From assembly GCA_965231925.1 (NCBI GenBank), contig OZ246894.1, positions 3,720,001 to 3,784,000 on the forward strand: 64,000 nucleotides of DNA. The letters are read 5' to 3'. Position 1 is the first letter of the stretch; every line of letters starts with the position of its first letter. Shown piece by piece: positions 1 through 7,563 of this stretch. Both the position numbers and the translations under genes were made by a program. The stretch comes from Poriferisodalis sp965231925. GTDB lineage: Bacteria > Actinomycetota > Acidimicrobiia > Acidimicrobiales > Poriferisodalaceae. Under the pieces are notes generated by a model, which saw nothing but the letters and a program-made list of their open reading frames with translations, was not told the origin of the DNA and made no database searches.

Positions 1-684
1 ATCACCGCCACCGCGACCGAGCTGAGCAATGACCACGAGATCCGGGTGGTGGTCATCCGGGGTGCCGGCGAGCGTGCCTTCGCCGCGGGCGCCGACATCA
101 GCCAGTTCGGCGAGCAGCGGTCCGATGCGAGCGGCAACCGCGACTACGACGACACGACGTCGCGAGCGCATGCGGCGCTGCTGGGACTGTCCAAGCCGCT
201 CATCGCAGCCATTCACGGCTACTGCATCGGCGGCGGGTTGGCAGTGGCGCTGACGGCTGACCTGCGCGTCGCCGCTGAGGATGCCCAGTTCACGATCCCT
301 GCCGCCCGCCTCGGTCTCGGCTACGGCGCCGCCGGAATCGGCACGCTGATGCGCCTGGTCGGCCCTTCGGCTGCGAAGCGCATCTTCTTTCTCGCCGATC
401 GCTTCGCAGCGCCCGAAGCCCTGCAGATGGGGCTCGTCAACCGGGTCGTCCCCAAAGCACATTTGGAGGCGTCGGTCACCGAATGGACCGATCTCATCGG
501 CCAGAACGCTCCGCTGACCATCGCCGCAGCCAAGGCGGCGTTGACGCAGTGGCAGAAGCCCGAATCTGAGCGCGACTTCACCGAGGTGGAGGCAATGATC
601 CGGGCCTGCTTCGACAGCGAGGACTACCAAGAAGGCGTGGACGCGTTCATGAACAAGCGGCGGCCCGAGTTCAAGGGCCGCTGA
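1..684 (+). CDS. enoyl-CoA hydratase/isomerase family protein, 5' partial
   Basis: Crotonase-fold enzyme, expected to hydrate or isomerise acyl-CoA intermediates in the cytoplasm. The frame is open from the first base, so the true start lies before the window and the first Met in it (base 46) is internal. Two oxyanion-hole segments typical of the family are visible: ERAFAAGADI near the start, and HGYCIGGGLAVALTADLRVA about 50 residues later. The C-terminal helix region ends in FMNKRRPEFKGR, typical of crotonases. The substrate cannot be told. The gene is convergent with rsgA, 27 bp away. It may serve the same acyl-CoA catabolism as the paa genes further on, but nothing links them directly. 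Confidence 0.9.
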   Translation: MTATATELSNDHEIRVVVIRGAGERAFAAGADISQFGEQRSDASGNRDYDDTTSRAHAALLGLSKPLIAAIHGYCIGGGLAVALTADLRVAAEDAQFTIPAARLGLGYGAAGIGTLMRLVGPSAAKRIFFLADRFAAPEALQMGLVNRVVPKAHLEASVTEWTDLIGQNAPLTIAAAKAALTQWQKPESERDFTEVEAMIRACFDSEDYQEGVDAFMNKRRPEFKGR

Positions 685-692
685 GCTCAGCG
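679..692. repeat. 14-bp perfect palindrome over the stop of the enoyl-CoA hydratase gene
   Basis: CGCTGAGCTCAGCG is self-complementary and includes the TGA stop. It lies in the 27-bp space between two convergent genes, so it could form part of a bidirectional terminator. There is no loop and no T-run, so the function is only suggested. Confidence 0.35.
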
Positions 693-711
693 ATACGCAG
701 ATACCTCGACG

Positions 712-1830
712 TCAGGCGCGCCCGCTGCGAAACGGATCGCCGGTGTCCATGTCCGCCACGAGCTCGAGGTAGGTGCTGAGACGCTCGGGCGCCAAATCGC
801 CATCTGCCACCGCAGCAGTGACCGCGCAGTCCGGTTCGACGGTGTGCGCGCAGTCGGCGAATCGGCAGCCCTGAGACAGCCCGACGATCTCACCGAAGGC
901 TGATGCGAGGCCACCGAGGCCACTCGGGGCCCCTGCCAATCCCAGATCGCCAACCCATGGGATCAGATCCTGCAGGCCCGGCGTGTCGACGAGGGTCCCG
1001 CCGCCCGGACCGCCGACGGGAACGAGTTGGCGCCGCACGGTGGTGTGCCGGCCGCGGCCGTCAGGGCTCAGGTGCGCCACCGGCACGACCTCGGCCCCCG
1101 CAAGCCGATTCACCAGCGATGACTTGCCCACCCCGGAAGGACCGCTGAGGGCCACGGTCGCGCCGTCGTGGGCCAATGCTGCGAGACCGTCGAGCCCGCG
1201 ACCGTCGAGGGCGCACGTCGCCAGGATCGGCACGTCGTCGGCTGCCGCGCCGAGGCGTCGGCGCAAGGCGTCGACGGTCGCCTCGCACTCGGCGTGGGAC
1301 ACCGTGTCGATCTTATTCACGACGATCACCGGGCGAACTCCCCCGCCGAATGCTGCGGTCAGGTACCACTCGATCCGATGACCTGCGCCGGCCGTTGCCG
1401 CGGAAGAATCATCGCCGGCCGACCCAGGCGTGGTGACGACCGCCAAGACATCCGCGTTCGCCGCCACGAGCTGCGGCCGCGCTCGTGGCCCCGCAGCGCG
1501 CCGGCACAGCACGGAGCCGCGTTCGAGCACCTCAGTGATCACGACGCGTTGGTTGTGTCGGGCTTCCAGCGAGCGAACCACCCAGTCGCCGACCGTCGGG
1601 TAATCGAACGGCGTCGCGGCGGCGTCGCGTACCGCGGCGTCCAGTGCACCGGTCGCCCGACCCCGCCCGTCGACGAGTTCGTAGGCGCCGCGGTGCTCCA
1701 CCGCGACGCGGCTCACGCCGTGATCCGGCGGGACCTGCGGGTCCGGGCCTGGCCGCCGGAGCCAACCGAGTTGCGCGAGCGCAGGGGTTTGCAGCGAGTC
1801 GTCGGGGTGCAGATCGACACCCTCACTCAC
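712..1830 (-). CDS. rsgA: ribosome small subunit-dependent GTPase A
   Basis: Circularly permuted GTPase that helps the 30S subunit mature. With the GTG start at 1830 the protein has 372 residues. The permuted order of G motifs is clear: NKID at 172-175 (G4), SGPSGVGKSSLVN around 229-241 (G1), TTVRR (G2) and DTPG at 282-285 (G3). The C-terminal zinc site follows as C322, C327, H329, C335 (CRFADCAHTVEPDC). The open frame extends upstream to 2037, but that part overlaps the preceding gene and looks non-coding. The GTG at 1830 lies 5 bases before the TGA of the upstream solute-binding gene (GTGAGTGA), so translation is probably coupled to it. Confidence 0.93.
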   Translation of the reverse strand: MSEGVDLHPDDSLQTPALAQLGWLRRPGPDPQVPPDHGVSRVAVEHRGAYELVDGRGRATGALDAAVRDAAATPFDYPTVGDWVVRSLEARHNQRVVITEVLERGSVLCRRAAGPRARPQLVAANADVLAVVTTPGSAGDDSSAATAGAGHRIEWYLTAAFGGGVRPVIVVNKIDTVSHAECEATVDALRRRLGAAADDVPILATCALDGRGLDGLAALAHDGATVALSGPSGVGKSSLVNRLAGAEVVPVAHLSPDGRGRHTTVRRQLVPVGGPGGGTLVDTPGLQDLIPWVGDLGLAGAPSGLGGLASAFGEIVGLSQGCRFADCAHTVEPDCAVTAAVADGDLAPERLSTYLELVADMDTGDPFRSGRA

Positions 1831-3655
1831 GGCGCAGCCACACCTCGTCGTAACGGCCGACACCGAGCCGCTGACCTTCGACCACATTGCCGTCGGGAAG
1901 CGTCGTCCTCCCGAGCCCCGCGACGTCTGCACTGGCCGCGAGGACGCTCGAGGAGTAGGCCAGGTACACGTAGGGCGCCTCGTTGGCGAGCCCTGCCATG
2001 AATTGCGCGACTGCTTGGCGCCGGTCATCGCCTGCATCGGTCGACTTGATCAGGCTCGCCAGCGCGCCAAGGTGCTCTCCAGTGAAGTTGGACACATTCA
2101 GCGGCGTAGTGCGGACCGGGCCGACGGCAGCCGACGCCAGTACCGCAGGATCGGACTCGCCGCCGACACGCCAGCAGGTGGCCCCGAAGTCACCGGCAAA
2201 CGACGGGCTCTGGACGACCGAGCCCATGACACGGCTGATGAGCCCGGTACGCGCCACCGTCTCGATGTCGACATCGACCAGGCCGGTGTCTTCCCATTGA
2301 CGCTCGAGTGCCGCAGTCATCCGCGAGAGCGAGAGATCGTCGGTGCACAGCACTCTGACACGCACTGGCTCGCCGGGATCCCGGTCGTCGGAGCGCTCAG
2401 GATCCTCGATGTACTCGCCCAGCAGCGAGCGGGCACGCTCGAGATCATGGTCGGGCCAGGCCGCGGCAGCTTCGGTCGAATACCAGATGCTCTCGGGCGA
2501 CCACCACTGGGTTGCCGCCAGCCGGTCGACATCGGGCCCGAGTGCGGAGATGAGCTGTTCCTGATCGGCCGCACTGATCAGCGCGCGCCGTACCCGGATG
2601 TCGTCGAGCGGGGCACGGAGCAGGTTGAACAGCACGACTCCGGCGTTGTCGTCGTGCCGTTGGATTGTGGCGAGCGAGCGGCCGACGCTGTCGGTCGCAG
2701 CGGCCACGGCTGTGGCGAGCTCTGCCGATCTCGACATCAGGATGTCGCCGCGGCCGTCGAGCAGTGCTTCGAGCCGCTCCCGCTCGTCGGCGAGTTCGGT
2801 GAAGACGATCTCGTCGGCCCACGGCAGTGTCGAACCGTCCGCGGCGGTCCGCCAGTAGTCAGGGTTGGCTTGCAGCACCGCCGGCTCGCCGGCCGACCAG
2901 CGCCGGAAGACGAACGGACCGGTGCCGACCGGCGCTCTGGCAAAGAGGTCCGGGTCGGCGTCGGCGGCGACGACGGAGAAGACGCGCCCGACCGGGCCCG
3001 CCAGCGCAGCGGGCAGGCCGGCATTGGGCTCGCTCAGCTCGAAGAGCAGCGTGAGATCGTCGACGACGACGACCGATGTGATGCGGGCGTCTCGCAGGTG
3101 ACCGCCGCTGGCTCGACCTGAGCGCAGGTAGTCGTCGATGCCGGTCTTGACGGTGAGCGCACCGAGGGGCTCGCCGTCGGTGAAGGTGATGCCCGGCCGC
3201 AGCGTCACGGTCCAGCGCTGCAACGACGCATCGACCGAGACCGACTCCGCCAGCCAGGGCACGACGGATCCATCGGGAAGCACGACCATGAGCGTTTCCA
3301 CGACATGGTCCAGCACGTTTCGGCACGACCAGGCGCAGACGTGATCCCACGGCGTCCAGCCGGTGATGGGCGTGGGGTCGGCCGCCAGCAGCACACGCAG
3401 GGTGCCGCCGCGGCGTGGCCCCGTGTCCGCAGGCGCCTGCGTTGTGGGCGCAGCGGCCGGCGCTTCGGGCGTGGTCGGCACGGGATCCTCGACGGAGGCG
3501 TCGCCGAGGGCCTGCGTCGTGCGCGGGGCGGTCGTCGGCGTGGGCTGCTCGTCGGCGCTGGGACTGCACGCCGCCGCCAGCAGCATCACCGCGAACGCGA
3601 CCGCTGCGGCGCGGCGGGGACTCAGGAGCCCGGGCCTTTGTCGCTCGCGGCCCAT
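1823..3655 (-). CDS. ABC transporter substrate-binding lipoprotein, family 5
   Basis: Extracytoplasmic solute-binding protein of the peptide/nickel (SBP_bac_5) family, about 610 residues. The ATG at 3655 gives a classic lipoprotein signal: Arg-rich start, hydrophobic core and lipobox LLAAAC. A low-complexity Thr/Pro/Ala linker (residues about 30-75) separates the anchor from the binding domain. The domain begins at GTLRVLLAADPTPITGW and has the family's long body with alternating lobes. No permease or ATPase genes are beside it; instead its stop overlaps the start of rsgA. The longer frame to 3742 would put a poor N-terminus ahead of the signal peptide, so 3655 is preferred. Ligand unknown. 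Confidence 0.88.
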   Translation of the reverse strand: MGRERQRPGLLSPRRAAAVAFAVMLLAAACSPSADEQPTPTTAPRTTQALGDASVEDPVPTTPEAPAAAPTTQAPADTGPRRGGTLRVLLAADPTPITGWTPWDHVCAWSCRNVLDHVVETLMVVLPDGSVVPWLAESVSVDASLQRWTVTLRPGITFTDGEPLGALTVKTGIDDYLRSGRASGGHLRDARITSVVVVDDLTLLFELSEPNAGLPAALAGPVGRVFSVVAADADPDLFARAPVGTGPFVFRRWSAGEPAVLQANPDYWRTAADGSTLPWADEIVFTELADERERLEALLDGRGDILMSRSAELATAVAAATDSVGRSLATIQRHDDNAGVVLFNLLRAPLDDIRVRRALISAADQEQLISALGPDVDRLAATQWWSPESIWYSTEAAAAWPDHDLERARSLLGEYIEDPERSDDRDPGEPVRVRVLCTDDLSLSRMTAALERQWEDTGLVDVDIETVARTGLISRVMGSVVQSPSFAGDFGATCWRVGGESDPAVLASAAVGPVRTTPLNVSNFTGEHLGALASLIKSTDAGDDRRQAVAQFMAGLANEAPYVYLAYSSSVLAASADVAGLGRTTLPDGNVVEGQRLGVGRYDEVWLRRE

Positions 3656-3839
3656 GAGCGCGTGCTGGCGTTCGTGCTGTGCACCGCTGCTGACGCTAGT
3701 GGCGCGGCGGTCAGAGTCGATTGCGGGGCGAGAAATGAGCACTGCCGTGTCGCACCCCCTCGCTAGACAATACGCAGCGCTCGTTGGCCAGACGCGTTCG
3801 CAAAATGCTCTTGCCAGCCTTCACCAAGGAGTGAGACAC

Positions 3840-5168
3840 ATGTCCACAGGGTTTGCGGTCGTGCTCGGAGTGATGGTCGGTCTTGCCGCTGGCGCGGGTG
3901 CCGTGTGGGCTGTGCTGTCTCGGCGACTGGCCACCGTCACGGCGGAGCGCGACGACCGCTCGCACCGCAATAGCGAGCTGGCCGATGAACGAGACACAGC
4001 GCGCGCCGAAGCGGATCAGCAACGCAACGCCGCTGCAGACCTGCGCGCCAGGTTGGCGTCTGCTGAGGCAGAACGGAACGCGCGCGTCGAGGAGATGACG
4101 AAGAAGCAAGCCGAGATCGAGGGACGTTTCAAGGAGATCGCCGCCCAGGTCAGCGAGACGACACGGGACACCTTCATGAAGGAGTTCCGCGACCTCACCG
4201 CCGAGCAGACCAAGACGGCAGGCAAGACCGTCAAAGAGCTGGTCGAGCCGATGCGTGAACGGCTGGCGGAACTGCAGAAGTACGTGAACACGGCTGACAC
4301 TGCGCGGGCCGTAGACACTGCCAAGGTTTCTCAGAGCGTCGACAAGCTCATATCAGAGACGAGCGGACTGCGTCAGATTCTGCGCGACTCGAAAATGCGC
4401 GGCGCTTGGGGTGAGCAGCACCTCCGCAATGTCATCGAGGCGGCTGGCATGAGCCGACACATTGACTACGTCGAGCAGGCAACAGTCGGCGAACTCGGCG
4501 CCGAGGGACGACTGCGGCCCGATGTGGTGGTCAAGGTGCCAGGCGGGGCGAGCGTCGTGATCGATGCCAAGACGCCGTTTGCCGCCTACGACCGGGCGGT
4601 GCAGGCATCGGACGAAGCGGAACAGCAGCAGGCTCTCGCAGAGCATGCGGCAGCCCTGAGTGAGCGCGCCAAGGAGCTCGGCGATCGCGACTACGGCCGG
4701 TGGGTGTCCGGGTCTCCCGATTTCGTCCTCATGTACGTACCGACCGACCCGATGCTCGATGTGGCCATGGACGCCGATGGCGAAGTGTGGCAGAACGCGT
4801 GGCACCGACACCGAGTGCTGATCGCGACCCCCGGCCTGTTGATTGCCTTCCTGAGGACCGTGGCACTGGCCTGGCAGCGTCAGGACATCGCCCGCAATGC
4901 GGAGAAAGTCGCCGACTTGGGAAGTGAGCTGTACTCCCGACTCTCGACCTACATCGAGCACGTAGACAAAATGGGGCGGGGCTTGCGCACCGCTGTCGGT
5001 GCCTTCAACAAGGGTGTCGGCTCGTTTCAGCGCTCGGTGCTTCCCCAGGCCCGACGCTTCCGCGAATTGGGTTCAGTGACGGGGGGCGAAGAGCTCGACG
5101 AGCCTGCGCCCGTCGTGCTCGATGTTCGAGAAGTCAGCGCCCCCGAGCTGAGTCCCGGCGAGGACTAG
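3840..5168 (+). CDS. rmuC: DNA recombination protein RmuC family
   Basis: RmuC-family protein, thought to be a nuclease-related factor that limits recombination at inverted repeats. The 442-residue product starts with a single membrane anchor (residues about 5-27, GFAVVLGVMVGLAAGAGAVW). A long coiled coil follows (about 30-105, rich in Arg, Glu and Ala), then the RmuC domain (about 150-400) with LRDSKMRGAWGEQHLRNVIE and VVIDAKTPFAAYDRA. An AAGGAG ribosome binding site sits just before the ATG at 3840; the frame upstream of this ATG lies antisense to the lipoprotein gene. It is divergent from the solute-binding gene with about 185 bp between them, which should hold both promoters. Confidence 0.93.
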   Translation: MSTGFAVVLGVMVGLAAGAGAVWAVLSRRLATVTAERDDRSHRNSELADERDTARAEADQQRNAAADLRARLASAEAERNARVEEMTKKQAEIEGRFKEIAAQVSETTRDTFMKEFRDLTAEQTKTAGKTVKELVEPMRERLAELQKYVNTADTARAVDTAKVSQSVDKLISETSGLRQILRDSKMRGAWGEQHLRNVIEAAGMSRHIDYVEQATVGELGAEGRLRPDVVVKVPGGASVVIDAKTPFAAYDRAVQASDEAEQQQALAEHAAALSERAKELGDRDYGRWVSGSPDFVLMYVPTDPMLDVAMDADGEVWQNAWHRHRVLIATPGLLIAFLRTVALAWQRQDIARNAEKVADLGSELYSRLSTYIEHVDKMGRGLRTAVGAFNKGVGSFQRSVLPQARRFRELGSVTGGEELDEPAPVVLDVREVSAPELSPGED

Positions 5169-5415
5169 TCAGATCTGGAGTCGGTCGACGACTGAGGTGA
5201 CTCAACCGAACGCGAAGAGCCGAATAAGCATGGCGATGCCGCGCAGACGCACCACTACGGTGCGCGACGTGGACGTCTGGCTGTACGCACCGGAGGCACA
5301 ACCCGAAGCTGAAGTTCCGCTGGTCACGCGCTCATGCAGGATTCGTCGGTGTCGTGACAGCAGCGTCTTGGACTCGCGTAGCCAGGATTCCCAGCCAGAA
5401 ACCGCATAGGGCAGC

Positions 5416-6990
5416 TTGATGAAGCGGTTCTTCCGTTGGGCGTCGAATCGCCTCCGCAACGTTTCCCAGTCGGACGCACGGCTCGGCATCGCTGATCCCG
5501 GAACTCGCTTCGGGGCGCAATGCGAGCCGGCGTTCTTCGATCTCTCCGAACAGCAGGACCTCACATTCAGCTTGATGGACGACACTCAGGTTTGGCGTGA
5601 GCGCGCAGTCCACGAGATCTTGCTGCGTGACAGCGACCACATCGACGCCTCGGTTTCTTACCAGATTCGTGTGCCCCTCGAACTCGTTCGCCGCCATGAG
5701 CCAACGGCGCAAGTGGGTGACCGTGTTCGGCTGCTGCTTCCGTTGGCAGTGCGTCCGAAACGGCTTCTGTTCGATGTCTCCATCGAAGGCGCCGAAGGCA
5801 GCTCCGCCTCGCTGATACTCAAGCGGGATGCTGCGCCCATACAAGCCGAGTACATGACGCATCTCGACGGCCGACCACTTGAAGAAAGGCCTCTCCGTGG
5901 AACGCTGTGGGCAGGCGTGTCGGCATACACGCCTTGGGCTTGGCGAGAACACCACGTCGGGTTCAAGAGACGGGCGCGACGGCCTCTGTGGATTGTTTCG
6001 CGCCGCGCATGGCGCATTGAAGCGCTCGCGAGGTACCTCGCCACAGATCTTGGGTTGGACATCGAGGCTCGACACGTCGCCGAGTGGCTGCGCCAAACGG
6101 AGGACGCACGAATCGCGCTTATCAATGCTCTGGGAGAGGGAGAGGACTCGGAATCGTCATCCGAGTGCATTCTCCTGGCGATCCCATACATGCCGTACCA
6201 GCCAGACAGGATCACCGACATCGACATTCTGGTCACAGAATTCTGCGCAGCCGTCAAGTCCATGAAGCGCCCCGCCCTTCGCGCGCTCGCAGAGCTCGGC
6301 CGCCGGTGGCAACTCATCGTCGATACGACAGTGCCCGCTGGCCGTCCGTGCACCGTCAGGTTGTCCGAACAGCGTCCTTGGCTCAACTCGCCGTCACCCT
6401 GGTTGGTAGAGGAGATCGCAATCAGCGATGCGGCATCGACTCATGTCGAGATTCGCGCTGCCGATCACGGTGTCGTGCTCGACCGGTTGCACGTCAATGA
6501 TTTCGAGGACACGCCGGTCGACCATTGGATGAGCGAGGACGTTCGAACAACGGCCGATGCCGTTGCTCTATACGCAGACGCCCACACTGCGCCGCTCGTC
6601 GTCCGAGAGCTGTACGCAGACACCCGAGCCGCGCCCGGCGTCGTCCGAGTCAAACTGCGGGCGCGGCCTCGCCGGGCATACCGACGTCCGATCCGATGGC
6701 TGCAGCTACTCATCGTGATGGCGGGCATCACCATGTTGTCCCTGCCGGGAACCTTCAGCCATCTGGTCGAGAGCCTGGCACTCCTGACGTTCCCGCTCAC
6801 GCTTGCTGGCGCTGTCGTCCTCACACGCGAGGCCACTTCACTGGCCGAGAGGCTGCTCCGTCGAAGCCGATTCATCCTGATGACTTCCATCGCGGCACTC
6901 TGGGCTGTTGCGTTGATCAGATTGATGTCGGATGCTGAGGTCGGGTGGATCGGATCGGTCTGGGATTGGCTTAGGCGAGTCATCTTCTAA
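5416..6990 (+). CDS. protein of unknown function with C-terminal membrane segments
   Basis: I do not recognise this 524-residue protein. The first 420 residues are soluble, with no signal peptide and no motif I can assign. The tail has three hydrophobic stretches (about 430-450, 460-480 and 487-507, e.g. LLIVMAGITMLSLPG and LMTSIAALWAVALIRLM), so it is probably tail-anchored in the membrane. Two similar segments, VALYADAHTAPLVVRELYAD and the one directly after it (DTRAAPGVVRVKL), look like an internal repeat. Start options are TTG 5416 or ATG 5419 and neither has a clear ribosome site. The region is less GC-rich than its neighbours. Coding is supported by the membrane tail and the length; function is open. 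Confidence 0.7.
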   Translation: MMKRFFRWASNRLRNVSQSDARLGIADPGTRFGAQCEPAFFDLSEQQDLTFSLMDDTQVWRERAVHEILLRDSDHIDASVSYQIRVPLELVRRHEPTAQVGDRVRLLLPLAVRPKRLLFDVSIEGAEGSSASLILKRDAAPIQAEYMTHLDGRPLEERPLRGTLWAGVSAYTPWAWREHHVGFKRRARRPLWIVSRRAWRIEALARYLATDLGLDIEARHVAEWLRQTEDARIALINALGEGEDSESSSECILLAIPYMPYQPDRITDIDILVTEFCAAVKSMKRPALRALAELGRRWQLIVDTTVPAGRPCTVRLSEQRPWLNSPSPWLVEEIAISDAASTHVEIRAADHGVVLDRLHVNDFEDTPVDHWMSEDVRTTADAVALYADAHTAPLVVRELYADTRAAPGVVRVKLRARPRRAYRRPIRWLQLLIVMAGITMLSLPGTFSHLVESLALLTFPLTLAGAVVLTREATSLAERLLRRSRFILMTSIAALWAVALIRLMSDAEVGWIGSVWDWLRRVIF

Positions 6991-7039
6991 GTTGCATCAG
7001 TCCCGGATTACACTGAGCTTGAAGGAGCTGGGAGTCTCG

Positions 7040-7216
7040 ATGGTCAAGCACAACGCACAAGGCAGCGACCGGCGGGGTGCCACATCGGGCCGCATCAAAA
7101 TCGAATTCCCGATGCCGGAGCGGGGCAGCTGGACCCGGCGCGACGAGAACTCGGTTCGCTTCATGGCGATGAGGAAGGCTGGCGGCCGATTCAAGGGCGT
7201 CCGACGCGAGGTCTGA
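7040..7216 (+). CDS. small basic protein of unknown function
   Basis: A 58-residue frame with a strong ribosome site (GAAGGAG, 12 bases before the ATG at 7040). It is rich in Arg/Lys/Gly and ends GGRFKGVRREV, so it may bind nucleic acid or a partner protein. It lies 49 bp after the membrane-tailed protein gene on the same strand and may be co-transcribed. No family recognised. Confidence 0.5.
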   Translation: MVKHNAQGSDRRGATSGRIKIEFPMPERGSWTRRDENSVRFMAMRKAGGRFKGVRREV

Positions 7217-7270
7217 CTCGTATAGAGAAATCGGCGTCCGCTGAACAGCGCGGCGTGTCGAGGAGAATTC

Positions 7271-7507
7271 TCACGCAGACGGCGAAGCGGAGAGCTCTCG
7301 CTCGGTGACTCGGACGGCTGCAAACTCAAGTGCGGCACTGATGTCGGCCGCCTCGAGATACGGATAGTCGCACAGCAGCTCGTCGTGCGTCCTGCCGGCG
7401 GCAAGCTGTCCGAGCACTGTTGCAACGGTCACCCGCAACTCTCTGATGCAGGGCAGGCCGCCCATGCGATGCGGATCCACCGTGATGCGGTCCAAGAGCA
7501 CAGGCAC
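7271..7507 (-). CDS. DUF433 domain antitoxin-like protein
   Basis: A 78-residue protein with the full DUF433 pattern: ITVDPHRMGGLPCIRELRVT, then a helix pair with HDELLCDYPYLEAADISAAL. DUF433 proteins have a winged-helix-like fold and are usually antitoxins paired with a PIN-like (DUF5615) toxin gene. Here there is no toxin frame downstream: only 54 bp separate it from the end of the small basic gene on the other strand. It is therefore an orphan, perhaps a remnant of a toxin-antitoxin pair. Confidence 0.8.
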   Translation of the reverse strand: MPVLLDRITVDPHRMGGLPCIRELRVTVATVLGQLAAGRTHDELLCDYPYLEAADISAALEFAAVRVTERELSASPSA

Positions 7508-7563
7508 AGGCTAATTGGCACACGTCGTATGCAATGCCAGCAGCCCTGCAGTGAGAGTGCTGT

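Noticed and set aside
1831..2037. N-terminal extension of RsgA
   Set aside because: Lies antisense-like over the solute-binding gene in another frame, with no family similarity; the overlapping GTG at 1830 is a better start.
5197..5409. 70-codon frame just upstream and in frame with the membrane-tailed protein
   Set aside because: Ends in TAG, no ribosome site, Arg/Ser-rich without features; I see nothing else in 5169-5415.
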